Of a DNA stretch of 64,000 nucleotides, positions 22,901-35,532 are shown in pieces. Within the stretch, counting starts at the first letter, position 1. Each line of letters starts with the position of its first letter. A program made the translations under genes and the position numbers. The notes under the pieces were generated by a model, which had not been told where the DNA came from, searched no databases, and was given only the letters and a program-made list of their open reading frames with translations. The DNA comes from Notospermus geniculatus (lineage: Eukaryota > Nemertea > Pilidiophora > Heteronemertea > Lineidae): the NCBI GenBank assembly GCA_002633025.1, contig NMRB01000019.1:799108-863107 (forward strand), in the 5' to 3' direction.

Positions 22901-25243
22901 TATCTTGGAGCATGGACTTTATTTACAAAGCCGCTGTAACTTTAAAGGTACGCAAATCCTTTGTCAGGCTGATAGTGAATAATAGGGTGTCCGCAAAAGG
23001 ACAATACATGTACATGTAGTATGCGCATTCCCGTAAGTTACGGGAGCTTCGTGAATAAGGTTCCAGTCTTAGTTTAATACAGTCAGTCGAAGGGAGGACT
23101 TCATGCATGTGTCACCTGCCTAGAATTGTGTGGACCATCCACGTAGGCCTACAGATATATTAGTATAACACTGTACTACGGCAGACCCAGTCCCGAATGT
23201 GCGAACGTAAAAGCCCATGTCGGATATACATCAAAGCTGTGTCGGATATACATGTAGATCAGCTTCAAGAAACTTTTCCGGTGTATGTAGTTTAGGCGTT
23301 GTTGATTAAATTTGTCGTCCATCGACAGACCATAGTTCTGAGACCATACAAGATAATGTTCGGGTTATTTAAGAGGACAAGTCACTCGAAAACTTACCGG
23401 AATAGCAGGTAAAAATACTAAAGTGTATCGACCAGAAATGCTGAAATGTAGGTGAAATGGAATAGTGAGAATGGTTCTAGTAAAAATTATGTGAAATCAG
23501 TTCCGAAAAAGTAGCAAGTTTGTCCGCTACAATGGTCTGAACGAAAGCATCGTACAGGTGTAAATGCTTGATGTCGATGTAGGATAAAACCAGTCCCTTT
23601 GTTTTGAAAACGTGTGCCGTCGAAGAGAGTAAATGGGGAGGTTTCGAAATCAAACGATAAACCAAAATTTTACGACAACGTTATTTTTCATACTACACAT
23701 TAACCAGATTTTGCATTGCATTTTCGGTACAAAAATAAAGTTGTCGTTAACGTTTACGTTTATCGTTTGATTTTGAAACCTCCCTAATGTGAGAGGAATC
23801 ACGACTAACCTGGCAATCTCTGGCTCTTGTCCTAATAGAATTAGTATGTTCTCTGTGTTGAGTAAAAGAGCCCAACTTGGAAGAACGACCAACCACAAAA
23901 TAAATAAAGCTCTTTGTAAGTATAACCCCACTTTCTTTTTGTTTTGACCACCGTAAGCCTGGAACAAGAAAAATGTATTCTTATAGGTGACAAACTGATC
24001 GTATGATACAGTGATAACAATGTGAAAATGTTATACACGTAAAGTGCTTTACATTGTATTTGTAATACATTTGGATTGTCAAAAAGCGATTTCCATCATT
24101 ACCCAAGTATGTACCTGTACATGTATCTCAAGAAACTTCCAGGGAACTCGAGAGACAACACATTCTGGTCTTCACCTGATCGTTGCATACCGGCTGAGAG
24201 TAGGCTACATGTACGTAGTCAGTGAAGACTCGAACCCGCTTCCTAAGTAAACGAAGGAGTGTTCAGAAGTCCTTACACATACCTGTGAAAAAAGTGTGTC
24301 GCATGCTGTTGACATCCCCTGACCAATCATTATGCCAAAAATATTCAAGATCTGAAAAGGTGAAGAACCAATTTTTATTGGTGCCACCGTATCAACAATG
24401 AGACACGCTCAATAAAGTAAAAAAAACACTCACCGTAGTGGCAAGGCCCACTCCATCAAGATACTTTGTCCCCATCTTTCCAGCAAATATCATACTAAGA
24501 GGCGCCATTACCATGAAGAATAGAGCAACCAATGTCTGGAATCAATAAGAAGATTAACTTCTAAACTGTGTTTTTCGTCTGGTAGATTTTAACCGTTCAT
24601 TTGACCATGGTTGGAGAAAAGGGTTGTTAGACATGGAAAATCAGGACAGCCACGCGCTTGTTACATGTACATTACTCGCACTTCAGGATCCTGCAACTGA
24701 ACGTGGAGCCAAAGGTTCTTCAGTTTAGGGTGAAGTGTGCCACGGTAGCCAAGTTGAGTGACAAAAGCTGCTTTTAAAGATACAATCAGGCTTACCATCG
24801 ACCAGGCGATGTCGAACACTTCCCAGAGTTCACTGAAATACCACCGAGGAATGCAGCCACAGCGTTTATCTGTCGATTCTATCTTATTCCCTGAAAGAAG
24901 TGCCATTTCAAGATTTTTTTGGGAGAGAGACCATGAATAATGGTAATTCATGGTACAAGCAAAGCATAAAATAAATTCCCTGAATAATAGAAAATGATTA
25001 CGAGTCCTTGTTCCTCTACAAGATGACCATGACTTCATGGCTATAAGAGACGCTGTGCCATGTTGGCGTGAAGGTTTGTTTAAAAAGATAGTCGAGCATT
25101 CATGATGTCATCATTACAATCTTACCTTCATCAATGTGTAATGATCCATATTCTGAAAAGCCGCCATTTTCAACTTTCTTCTCATTTCCTTTCATTTTAA
25201 TGTCTTCACGCGAATCCGAAGTGTTCTGCGTTAATTTAGGCAT
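19901..25243 (-). CDS. MATE-3: complete MATE/SLC47-type cation-H+ antiporter
   Basis: Fourteen exons: 25126-25243, 24796-24890, 24434-24535, 24283-24351, 23810-23958, 23398-23440, 22797-22841, 22537-22634, 22014-22293, 21564-21748, 21107-21176, 20873-21005, 20520-20729, 19901-20226. Phases agree at every junction and total 1923 nt (640 aa plus stop). The start is the ATG at 25243 (MPKLTQ). The MATE core spans about residues 55-485, with GQGMSTACDTLFSQ at the 69-nt exon and QLAAQSIMFQ near 317-326. A charged linker (EKKKEKDSG) follows, then a 13th helix at about 578-597. Residue E304 aligns by spacing with the essential human MATE1 Glu278, while the positions matching Glu273 and Glu300 are Gln (299 and 326). 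Unlike MATE-1 and MATE-2, the 95-nt and 115-nt exons are fused into one (20520-20729). The donor at 20519 (GTAGGT) is chosen by homology; GTAAGG at about 20577 is an alternative. Confidence 0.93.
20349..20444. repeat. Inverted repeat in the MATE-3 last intron
   Basis: Arms TTTTGGCTTGAGACGGGGTT-like and its imperfect complement, with GGTTGCGATCACC / GGTGATCGCAA inside. It is a small foldback element that leaves a translatable read-through in the ORF but is intronic. Confidence 0.75.
23636..23785. mobile_element. Foldback MITE, GGGAGGTTTCGAAATC ends
   Basis: The arms GGGAGGTTTCGAAATCAAAC (left) and its near complement (right) lie in the MATE-3 intron between exons 23810 and 23440. It shares its terminal motif with the TAGGGAG family. 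Confidence 0.8.
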
Positions 25244-25652
25244 CACTTCCGGTTGAGAAGAGCGTCCAGTCCTGATCGATCTTACTTCCGTTAGGTTCAA
25301 AGAATTGACAGCATTGTAGAATAGCACAGCAAACTTGACAGACCTTATTGTCGGCCAACAGATGTAACAAATGATTTGTGCCGTGTCATTGCTCGATAAA
25401 ATGCAGCCAAGTTCAATATGGAGGTCAAAATATCGAACTGCGCCGGACGAAGACAAATGATAAAACCTGTAGTGTTATTGCGATGACCTTAAAATGGTAT
25501 TGTCTTACGTCTCGAGATTCCGATTCTCACAGGGTCACATGATTTCAGTACAACACTTCAATGATGCAATCACATGCATCCGAATGCAATACCGTAAAGA
25601 GTGGGGCCACTTACGAAATATCATTGCCGTCATTATTATTATATTATTATTA

Positions 25653-25930
25653 TATGCAATCAACCAAATGCTGCGCTTTCAACACAGTAACTGGGCCAGG
25701 AAAATGACCCAAAATTGAGTCACATATACTGTCCTATAGGACGGGGTTAAATGTTTGGGTCAGTATAATGACCCAGTATTTGGGTAGGGGTCATTTTCCT
25801 GACCCAATTACTGTGTTGAAAACGATGATCCAATTAATTGGGTCAACTTAACCCAGCATTTTGTTGATTGCATAATCGTATTGTTGGGTCAAAATCAACC
25901 CAATTTGGGTCAAATTTGACCCAGCAAATT
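25653..25930. mobile_element. Foldback MITE rich in GGGTCA / TGACCC
   Basis: Arms TATGCAATCAACCAAATGCTG-like and complement (ending at 25874), with many TGACCC/GGGTCA words. A tail ending in TTAGAGTGTA follows. It lies just upstream of MATE-3. Confidence 0.75.
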
Positions 25931-27191
25931 TAGAGTGTAAGAAGCTCCCTTTTAGTTTATGCATTCGGGGGACGTCTGCGATGGTGGTTTTAAACTATTT
26001 CTTTCAACAACCTCTCGTCTCCATTATCCTTTTTTCTCCATACGTCGTCTAGAAATCCTAACATGGTGAAATGGGAAGAGTTATTCATCTCTCGTGACTC
26101 AAGGAGATGGCTAAAAGAACATGAATTATCAGGAACCAATACGATAGGCGTCGCTGTACAGGAGGCATAAACGTCTCTGCAAGCTGCTTGACAATAAATA
26201 CGACATCTTCAATCCATAACTGCATCCAGTTCTCGTGGTTTCACAGTCTCCCGAGAAGTGTCGCTGTTAATCCAATGGTGAAGCCACACAGCGAATTGGT
26301 CATTACTTATAGCTATCTCGTACTGAGTTCATGTGGAAACAACTCGTTGGGATATCTAGCTAGTTCTTAACTTGGTGATCTCTTCTAACAAGTAAAAAAT
26401 GTGCTCGGGTGGATAAACATTTTTTTATGACAAACGTTCGGAATTGCTTAGGTGAATTTCCACGGATAGACTGAGGATAGTTCCAGTGGGTCACGTGCAA
26501 GGCTGAAAAGTGGACCAGGGTAAGTTGATTGTAATCAATACTTCATGCACTTGAAACTTCATATGGTCACGTAACACTTCTAATGTATATGATGATCAGT
26601 GGTCAGCCTCCTTTAAAAGGTAATGTTTAAAGAGATTAGGCTTTAATACTGGGCCATTCAAGATTTTTTTTTGCTGAGTCTTTGGCTTCTTCTTTTCTTT
26701 TGATGAGATGAAAGAAAGTCAATTTCAGTTGATATTCTATAATTTCAATATCTAATATTCTTTGATTTTGCCTATATTCTTTTTTCTACTACTTTCTGTT
26801 ACTTCTGTTCCTCACTTTTTCCCATACATGGAATATTATTTTTATTATTTGACTACATTGAATTTATTATTTAGAAATTTCCTAAAGAAACTTTTCACAC
26901 ATCATTTCTGGTTAATTAAAAGATTGCCAGTAAAATTTTCCCGAAAGATGCAAATATTTTCGATGTTGATATATATTACGCCATCAAAACTTCACTTTTA
27001 TAACAAGTGTGATAATATATCAAGGCGAAAACGGGGAACTAAAGAGGTTTACTTGTACATGTAAGTGTAGTGTACATGTAGGTTCATTGGTGCAATTGTT
27101 TTGTGTTCAGTGAGCAACACTCTGATTGGATCATTTTGTACAAGCACCACCTGATTGGTTCGTGCTCAACAACGAACTTCATGAATGGTTC

Positions 27192-27798
27192 CCTAAAGGC
27201 CTGTCTACACGATCATACATTTGTTCAAAACATCATCATACATTTGTATGATGATGTCCAAGCTGTGTGTGTCGATTTCTGTCTTGTGACAATGCAGCTA
27301 AAATTTTGAACATCATCATACATTGTTCAAAACAGCATCATACACTTGCATGATGATGTTCAAGTTTGTTGTTGTGGATTTCGATCTACAGTCCAACATT
27401 CATGAACTTTGTATGATGAAGTATGATGGAGAAAGGATAATGTTGGATGCTGTTCAAGTTTGTTGGGAAAACCGTCCACACGATCATACATTTGTCCATG
27501 AACATCCTCACACATTTTTTTGGGGATGTTTTGCATTGGCAAGATGAAACATGCAGCTAAAAATTTGAACATCATCATACATGTTCAGGTTTGTTGGGAA
27601 AACAGTCCACACGATCATACATTTTGTCGTGAACATCATCACACAAATTTGAACATCATCATACATTGTACATGTTGGTTGCTGTTCAAGTTTGTTGGGA
27701 AAACAGCCTACACAATCAAATATCTGTCCATGAACATCATCACACAAATGTATGATGATGTTTTGAACAAATGTATGATCGTGTAGACAGGCCTTTAG
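27192..27798. mobile_element. 0.6-kb MITE with TGTCTACACGATCATACA ends
   Basis: The terminal inverted repeats (AAAGGCCTGTCTACACGATC and complement, extending over about 55 bp) enclose several diverged internal repeats of GAACATCATCATACAT and GTTGGGAAAAC. The same end occurs at 11020-11185. The internal periodicity is inverted-repeat-like, not CRISPR. Confidence 0.85.
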
Positions 27799-28218
27799 TT
27801 TGGTGTTAGGCCAAGGTACGGAAATCTCCCGCAGGATATGGCATGTAATATAATACCCGCGTGTCGGGATGATAAGCCTCGTTGATTTCTGTTTGCACAT
27901 ATGTGTCGGTACTGACATGATGAAATCGACATCGTCAAGAGTCGATAGCGTCAGTGAGGAGATCAGGCTTCCAGGATCAATTGTCCCGTACTCCAAGTAT
28001 CCTCCATGCGGTACATCCTTCCCTGGCTGACAATTTCTCGATTCATTATGTTTGAAGTACCAAATCCGATCGTCGATTGGCGAGATATCGTTTAAGAAGT
28101 TCCTTCGGTATAAGAGATACCGTGAGGCATGAGTTGAGATTTGGGCGGTGTCCCAAACAAAGTCGCCTGGCGAAATTAGCGAGGTTGCGCACTTTTCCGA
28201 CTCCGACTCCGACTTCAA
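27508..28218 (-). CDS. Uncharacterised ORF, distal part runs into a MITE
   Basis: This is an open frame of 236 codons. The last ~95 codons are MITE sequence (27192-27798), so only the first ~140 (about 27800-28218) could be genuine. That part includes GKDVPHGGYLEYGTID, which resembles ENGGFSEYGSLHID at the end of MATE-3 exon 1 on the same strand 2.7 kb away. No start, splice site or domain confirms a gene; the N-terminal ESESE region overlaps a foldback arm. It may be a remnant or chance. Confidence 0.2.
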   Translation of the reverse strand: MKSESESEKCATSLISPGDFVWDTAQISTHASRYLLYRRNFLNDISPIDDRIWYFKHNESRNCQPGKDVPHGGYLEYGTIDPGSLISSLTLSTLDDVDFIMSVPTHMCKQKSTRLIIPTRGYYITCHILREISVPWPNTKLKACLHDHTFVQNIIIHLCDDVHGQIFDCVGCFPNKLEQQPTCTMYDDVQICVMMFTTKCMIVWTVFPTNLNMYDDVQIFSCMFHLANAKHPQKNV

Positions 28219-28581
28219 CTACCAGAGTGAATTACCATCCGCTGTAGACATCCTTAATAAAAACGACTTGATATACGTTTGCAAATCGTAGAATGCCATA
28301 ACATTGTGGCAGAATTATTTTCACCTGTAATCGGAAGTGCATATACATCGCAAATATTATAGTCGTGTTTCAAGTCGTAACGACTAGGCTCACGACTTCA
28401 ACGACTTCAATATTCATCATTTATCGGCATTTCCCATTAGTAAGGCCAAATTTCTCTGCCTTCAATTTATGGTGTTTGACGAAATGAAAACGTCTATCAA
28501 GTCGTTTTTATCAAGGATGTCCACAGCGCACTGCAATTCATTCTCGTAGTTGAAGTCGGAGTCGGAAAGGTGCGCAACCTC
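28180..28581. mobile_element. Foldback element with GACTCCGACTCCGACTTC arms
   Basis: The left arm (GAGGTTGCGCACTTTTCCGA, then a CTCCGA run) and right arm (complement, 28545-28581) match with small gaps. Inner arms around GATGTCTACAGCGGATGG / GGATGTCCACAGCGC match less well. No ORF of note. Confidence 0.8.
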
Positions 28582-29195
28582 TCTATTACAGCTTTCTCAC
28601 GTCTTTGGAATCAGTGTATTGCCCCTGACCTTGTGCTTGACCATTTCGGGGGCACGCGCGGTTTCATACCTAAATATATTATGAACTCGAGATCCAAATT
28701 AAGTTTAATCAAAAATAGATAATTTTAGTTTAATCGATATTTGGCGTGAAACTGTTAAGATCTACAATTGATTGATCGGTTATTGAACTACGTTGCCGAC
28801 TACTTTATACATTGGTGTCCTGAAATCAGATCACTTAGTCATATTCACTCCGGTAGACGTTCTGGCTCCCGTCAGGATGACTGCTATTAAAGAGGCACAG
28901 TGTTCCTTCCCAATGCTGCGATAAACATACTCGCGTTAAGGGAGACCTCTATTGACAATATTGTTAAACTACCGCTTATCAACCTCGCCCCATGTAGAGT
29001 AACTCTCGTTCCTGGGGTATCCACGTATGCATTGTATTGTAATCATATAAAAATTATTATCTAACACTGGGGCGAAAGGCAACACTACGGTATTGGAGAA
29101 TGATGCAATAACCGCCGGTGGCGCCAGCTGTCGACAAAAAGTGACAATATCATGTCCCTCTGGGGCAAGTAATTTGCTCCATGCCACTTCAGCTA

Positions 29196-29337
29196 GGCGC
29201 ACGTTGACGGCAAATCTCAATGTGGTAGGGGTGTTTTTAAAGTCGACTGACCCAACGCTGCTGGACTCGTCATTAAGCCGGGGTCAGTCGACTTTAAAAA
29301 CACCCCTACCACATTGAGATCTGCCTCAATGTGCGCC
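29196..29337. repeat. Long hairpin, 36-bp near-perfect inner arms
   Basis: The inner arms (29216-29252 and 29281-29318) are essentially perfect and contain GGTAGGGGTGTTTTTAAAG. The outer arms extend to GGCGCAC at both sides with mismatches, giving an arm of about 55-70 bp. It is probably a MITE. Confidence 0.88.
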
Positions 29338-31062
29338 AAGCTACTTCTCCTGTATGCCGGCCACGAATCAAACTACTTATTTCTGATCCAGGTAACACGA
29401 TTAAGGCTTCATCATATCACCGTCATTAATCACGAACACGACGTGTAGGCCAACAAACAGCGAGAAAAAAACAAGACCCTGAAGATTGCCTTCGTCCGAT
29501 TGGAGCAATCAAAATAAACACCATCCCGTGTCAGGCGTCATCTTCTCGGGCATCCCGCATCCGCTGGGGTTCTGCTTCCGGAGATTTCTAAAAGATGCAT
29601 GCATGAATTCAAAACACAGCATCGAGTAGAAATAATATTCCGCGGTGACATTATGACGGGTCAGCTTGGTGCGCGATGATTTATCTCTTATCACAGTGTT
29701 ATCATTATGAAATCGATGGGCACAGAATTGCAAAAAAGTAAAAAACTGTTCGTGGATAGAGGTCTAATGAGGAACCTTCAGAACTACTTGGAGGCGGTGT
29801 GTGTTTTTTACGTCTCACCGAACATGATTTCCCCGTTTCTGGCTGTCTTTCGTAATTTCCTAGAGCGCCAGCGGCGATACTCGTCTATCCTGTCTTCATT
29901 CTGATATCATTTTCTCCACCGAACTATTCACGATGATAAAGGCCTACAGATGAGAAGTACTGGAAGCAATCAGCTATGTTAAATGTATAAGAAACTCATA
30001 AACAATATTGACGAGACGTCTAAATAATATAGTAATTTCAAGTGTTATCGATAAGGACTACCGTTTAAACACGGTTGGCATATTTTACACAGAACTCTTT
30101 TGTCAATGGAGGCATGTCCTGATTGTTGGATATACATGTAGAATATTGGTTATTAATTGCGGTCAATCTCCATGCGAAATGTGGGATTTTCTTGCATCCT
30201 AAGAATCTCACGCCACCATTCTTTGCAAGGCCTTGGATTTGTGGCAAAAGTAGAAAAGGTTGTATGATAGATGACCAAGAAACTGCATGCTGTGGTTTCG
30301 CCTGTAATTTGAAACCTGGCATGATAAGAACTTTTTCACATCGATATAGACAATCAAAAACATACATGTAGCTCATTGGGACTTTCTGCAATGATCGAAC
30401 TTTTCTGTCTTGCAAGTGCATATTCATTTGAAATTCAAATTCAAATTAAATGTCACATATACAAGCAGAGGTGCCTTTAAGACTGTACTTTATATTCGTA
30501 ACTATCATAAAGATCAGCTCAGGGATATAAAAGTATTCTTTATCCCCCTGACCGTCAGATAGCTGGAAATTAAATTATATACTATATCTTACATATGGTA
30601 GACGATGAATCTTTCACTTATTGAATTTGACTCACATATCGGGATGATCTAAAAGTTGGCTTTATATTCTACCCCGATATTACATATCATATTTGACAGG
30701 GCATGTAATTACTTACGTACGTAGTTTTGTCAAGAATTGCTGGCTACTGGCAAAATACTGACACGTCAATCGGGTTCTGAGTTGAGAGAAAGAATCTCTG
30801 AACAATTCCTTTGGGTTTAGTAGGAAACGCAATGGTGAAATAGAGCTGTGAGAACCGAAAAGGTGACATGGTTGATGTACGGTCAGCAGTTGAAGGCGAT
30901 ACTGGTGCCAACGATATCAAGTCACCATTGCCATAAAAATTGGTGGACCGAGAATGGCAATGTATGTACATGTTTATGATTTGCAATTCTGAAAATATTG
31001 GGCCACCCTCTCCTCTTTCTATGCCTGGATGGAGGAAATGTGATTTTGCGTTCCGTGCTTAC

Positions 31063-31148
31063 CACCCTGACCAGAGATCAGGTGAACGTGGTCGCTGCCA
31101 AGGAATGACACCTCCCTTGAGCAGATACCCGATACTTGCCGCAGCAAT
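31063..31148 (-). CDS. Possible exon of an unrecognised minus-strand gene
   Basis: An acceptor-like CAG precedes 31148 and a donor GTAAGC follows 31063. The 86 nt between are open and read IAAASIGYLLKGG followed by a PWQRPRSPDLWSG stretch, protein-like in composition. The domain is not recognised. It may belong with the exon-like blocks at 31717-32340. It is not supported by any full gene model. Confidence 0.25.
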
Positions 31149-31716
31149 CTGACCACTCCTCACATCAGTTTAACTGTTGTCTCTTGTCTATTTAAACAGA
31201 AATAAGAGAATGCCATGAATAATGGATGAACAAGAAAAATGGCTCCTGTGTCAGCACCATCGAGATCCAATATCCGCAGCTTTGGCCATCAGTTTGCAAT
31301 CCATTCTTAATGCATTGTTTATTTTCCTCGTTCAGGTGGTTTGTAAACGTTTTCCAATCACTTTCTAAGGCTGCCATTTCTAAGCAGGTCAGTTCAGGTT
31401 TTATGAAGCCATTGTTGGTAACACCTGTGCTAATACGAAACCCCAGCCACGTAAACCCCATATGGTCGCTTTGAGAGTGAGGTTTGTAGCTTTAGAGATG
31501 CACCTTTATTCTTTTAACAACTTGTCGAACCAGTGGTGCAGAATTGCCAGTGCGCTGGTGTTGCGTTCCCCCGATTGATCTCTCCCCACCTAGATCGCCC
31601 ATAAAGTAGCGACTGATGAAGGAAACGGCAAAGATAAAATGTTAGAGAATCTTCTGTCTGTTTCTTACACATTCGTAAGAGGTGTGGCATTGAAGCCATG
31701 AAAGCAGCGCGAATAC

Positions 31717-32340
31717 CAGTCAGCGCCACCATCGACGGCCAGAGGAACCAGAGTCGCATAAAGCACGCTATGGTTTATACATCCACAAACACGTTCGATG
31801 TATACCGTACCGGTATAGCTTCAAGGCCTTGGTATAGTGCTCGCGAGTGTCGACACCGATCAGGACTGTTCGAATCTTCACGTATTTGAATGATCTAATA
31901 TCAATTAGGCATGGGAACTGTTGCTACACATAAGAGAATGAGTTGAAATGTGGTACCTTACCTGATGAAGGGTTAGTAATGGTAGGCCTATCACAGCGCG
32001 TCGCACTTCTCAAGTGATGAAAAGGAGGGCGGCCATCTTTTACTGAAGCATAATGTGCCACTGAGATCATGTGATTCAATATGACCAATCAGAAGGCGTC
32101 CTCAAAAATAACCTCGAAATGTTCTCAAAAAAACAGTACAAAAAACTAGAAGCCGGTGAAATAATTCAAAATTCCTTATTCAGGACAGGCTTTGACTCCA
32201 AACGATTTGAACATCTTTAGTCAATTGATTTCGTGAGAGGAAAAGGGCGAAAAATCGGGGTACAAAATCGAACAATGATAGAAGTGTGATAATTTTTGTG
32301 GCGAGAATGCCTGAAGGCCAGCTCACCAACAATACAATAA
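31717..32340 (-). repeat. Segment homologous to 4600-5400 (copy B)
   Basis: This is the second copy of the segment carried inside the MATE-1 TIR element. Here it is not bounded by TIRs, and more exon-like sequence lies downstream on the same strand (31063-31148), so this may be closer to the source gene. The minus strand reads RLWFLWPSMVALTG around 31720-31759. Confidence 0.55.
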
Positions 32341-34163
32341 GTACCGGTACACATTTTATTCGACTTCGGGTATCTTCGGAAGCATTCGTGGCAATCAAGT
32401 AAAGCACAGGTTGCATTACATTTCGGCTGATTCCAGCTGTGAACAAAATGAATGTCTGTTCCACAGAACAATAAAAGAATGTCAAAACTAATTCAAACTT
32501 TGTGTTATGATAACAATTATTCATGGACGAACATGATCAGATCTGACGGGCGTTTCTCCAATAGAACGGGATACGAAATCTTAAGAAATCTGAAATTCTA
32601 TCTTCTCGGTAAAAGAAATACCAGATGATTTTTTCTTCCTCAGCGAACGCATCGAACAAATAAATGGTCTGTTAATAAAATCAAAATGTTGAAAATGGAT
32701 TCTGTTTAAACAGTTTCCCTCGAATTGCTGGATAAAATGCCATTTGTGCTGTCAATTATACAAAATTAGATCGCTCTGAAGCAAATCTGTTTTGGCAGGT
32801 CTGTTGTTAATGGCGAAAAAAACTGCTAAAAGGGTGCAAATTAATGAAACAAATTCCTTTTGGCCATCAGCTAATCAGAATCGAGAAATCAACATGGGAA
32901 ACTTCTCAATTTCGTAGAAAAAAAGAGATTCTGTTTTAGGAGAGCGTTAGGGTAAGGGATAGAATCAGCAACAGATTTGTAACTATGATGGGGTGGTTAT
33001 TCAAAAATGGCCCAGAGAACGAGCATGTGAAAATAAACAATATAATAGACGTTTGCAGTTAAGTGATTTTGGCCTTTGTTGTAGAGCGGTTCAAGGCTTG
33101 TCGATATAGTCAGGGAGCCCAGAGAGGTTTAATCAGCATCTCGAGTACAAAAACTTTTTGGGGTTTGTGGGTTAGGTTCCACCCATCTGACCACAAAAAC
33201 AATTCTTAAGTTCCGCAAATGGTGCGTTTAGAAGATACAGCCGTTTGAATTTTGGGTACTGGCTTTATCATTGGACCAAAATCATTGCTTAAGACTGCAA
33301 GTTGATCCAGGCTTACATGTACATCATCAACATCGACTTTTTGTGGAGGTTTGATTCATAGCACTGTTGAATAGATTTTGAATTGGCTGATTTTCGACCT
33401 TTGTCAATGTACTAAGTCGGTGTATACTATATCATAATATGAATGGATAACATATACGTTTAGCAGGAAATCCTCCTAATTCCACAGCCTTGGGCCCATA
33501 TCAAATCGTGTGCATTTTTCTTTCCATATGGCACATATGGTTGGAATTGAGTGTGCATGTATGATCAAGTGACTAAAACATCTCAAATATCAAAGATTAA
33601 GTAAATGTGCGTTTTTTTGTTAACTAAGACTCTTCCACACCAGCAACCTTGTCGATTATGTGTCAAGTATCAGTTGTAATTTCATGGATAATGTTTCAAT
33701 AAAAGAAACGCCTCCTGAACATTTCCTATACAAGAGAGGAGGATTGCTGCGCGTGTACTAACTGGCATGGTTACTGTGAGACACGGCTAGTGACTCCACT
33801 CATTCATGGACTGAAGCAAGGAGAGGTGGACACTTCCTTCTTTCAAACAACCACTTGCTTTCAAATCCTAAGATTCTTCCAGCCAAGGAAATTGAAAAGA
33901 TGTCCCCTCACCAAAATGAACACATTACGCGACATCAAAATCAGGTCCACCGCTCTGTCCTTTGAAAACCCTGTAGGCTACATCACAAGGACGAGCATGC
34001 TCCAAACTAGCCCTGTTTACTGGTCCATTGGGAACGGCTGCGGATCAGCTTACACTTGCAAGTAAAATTATGCAAATGGTTCTTCATACAGTACAACATC
34101 TGCATCCGGGAAAAATATCACCAACATTACTTGTTGTCACTTACATGTACCTAATGCCACGAC

Positions 34164-35153
34164 ATGACCAGTCAGCATCAACCAACAGACGTGAATGACC
34201 CGTACGCTTGGATGTTTCAACTTGCCAATACCATTCGTACGTGTATCACTCCGCCTGTTGTCATGCTTGGGATATTTTTCAATGCTCTCACAATCATAGT
34301 GTTGGTGAAAAGAATGTTTGGGAGAGCATCAACAAGAACAGTCCTTATATCTCTCGCTCTCGTTGATACAGCGAGCCTGATGACAGCGATACGTGTTTGG
34401 TTCAAATATTTGTTTGCTGTGGACCATGGGGCTGATTTCCCTGCGCTGTGCCCGTTGTGGCATTTTGTCTATTATTTGTTTAGCGACTTCGGGAGTTGGA
34501 ATGTTATGTTGCTGACGACTGAACGTTTTATATCAGTAAAATATCCATTAAAAGCAAGAGATTTTTGCAGCCAAAGGTCAGTTTGCTTAACCCTTCTTGT
34601 TGTATTTCTTTTCATTTTTTCTCTGAGCCTTCTTCCTCTTCTCATGTTCCGATATCAGGACGAAGAATGCAGCGTTGCTCCCTATTATCTTAACTTTTGG
34701 AACAGGTTCTGGCCCTGGATTGACGTGACAGTGTATACAATATTTCCCTCAACAGTCATCATCACGTGTAATTGTTCTATTCTATACAAGGTCACCAAAA
34801 GTAACAAACTGCGTAGAACGCTAACGAACGCCAGTGACAATATTGCTGATTCCACGGCCCAGTCTAATAGCATGACTAAGATGTTGCTGACTGTAAGCTT
34901 CACGTTTGTTTTGCTTACCTTACCAGTCTGTATCGTAATGATCATTTGGGGTATTCTTGAAGGAAGAATGACAGCCCGACAATACGCTATGGTTTACTTT
35001 TCCTTTACTTTAACCGATCCTCTTTGTACAGTGAACTGTGCAATCAACTTTTTACTTTACTGTGTGAGCGGGACTCAGTTTAGGCACGAGGTGATCCAAA
35101 TGTTGCGTGGAAAGGGACAGGCGTGTCCAAAATTCCCAGTAAAATTTTCATAG
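34164..35153 (+). CDS. GPCR-1: intronless rhodopsin-family receptor
   Basis: A 329-aa seven-helix receptor, plasma membrane, presumed G-protein coupled. Landmarks: N40 in TM1 (FFNALT), D68 in TM2 (LALVD), C96 before TM3 paired with C169 in extracellular loop 2, E120-R121-F122 in place of DRY, P195 in TM5, LTLP (P254) in place of CWxP in TM6, and NFLLY (295-299) in place of NPxxY. The N-terminus is short and without a signal peptide, as is usual. The ATG used by most paralogues about 15 codons upstream is lost here (ATG to ATA), so translation must start at MTSQHQ. It is most like GPCR-2, with which it shares about 2.5 kb of flanking sequence. The ligand is unknown; single-exon tandem copies suggest a chemosensory or peptide receptor. 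Confidence 0.93.
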   Translation: MTSQHQPTDVNDPYAWMFQLANTIRTCITPPVVMLGIFFNALTIIVLVKRMFGRASTRTVLISLALVDTASLMTAIRVWFKYLFAVDHGADFPALCPLWHFVYYLFSDFGSWNVMLLTTERFISVKYPLKARDFCSQRSVCLTLLVVFLFIFSLSLLPLLMFRYQDEECSVAPYYLNFWNRFWPWIDVTVYTIFPSTVIITCNCSILYKVTKSNKLRRTLTNASDNIADSTAQSNSMTKMLLTVSFTFVLLTLPVCIVMIIWGILEGRMTARQYAMVYFSFTLTDPLCTVNCAINFLLYCVSGTQFRHEVIQMLRGKGQACPKFPVKFS

Positions 35154-35532
35154 CCATCTGTCTCTCCTTGCTGCAAGAATGGCCTAATTACTGCACACAA
35201 GAATACGAGCGAGGTGGCTGAAGTGCGATTGGTAATAAGTTCCGTATCCCGGCGATAGGGGCACTGCATGTATGCAACTCTCCGTCATCGAGTGGCTACT
35301 GGAGGCGTGAAATATCGTACGCATGCGCATGACTCATCGACTTGCATCGCCGTCTGTCGCCGAGTGCTTGGAACTAAAAATAAACACGGGGATTTCGCGG
35401 TTACACTACATAAAATCCCGATTCTATTTATAGACTACGGCGATCCCGATTTATTAGCTGAAAAATTTCATTATCTCAGCCAAAATTGAATGAAAGTGCA
35501 CAGGAATCTTTTCATCGCGAGAGAACAACAGG

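Larger units (their letters stand above)
25457..33480. other. Mostly non-genic stretch between clusters
   Basis: No confident gene. Apart from the listed elements I see AT-rich sequence (26600-27060) and unremarkable sequence at 29400-30700 and 32350-33480. Small open frames occur on both strands without splice or homology support. Confidence 0.5.

Noticed and set aside
26762-27064. 100-codon hydrophobic frame
   Set aside because: AT-rich, Phe/Tyr/Leu-heavy translation of low-complexity DNA with no homologue, start context or splice support.
27192-27798. Regularly spaced CATCATCATACA words resembling a CRISPR-like array
   Set aside because: Spacing is irregular, units alternate in orientation and the block is bounded by terminal inverted repeats, so it is a MITE; the host is clearly eukaryotic.
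34217-34405. Long minus-strand open frames under each receptor gene (also 36780-36971, 47364-47810, 50457-50849, 55472-55879)
   Set aside because: They are antisense shadows of the conserved receptor codons; they recur in every copy because the sense strand is conserved and have no features of their own.
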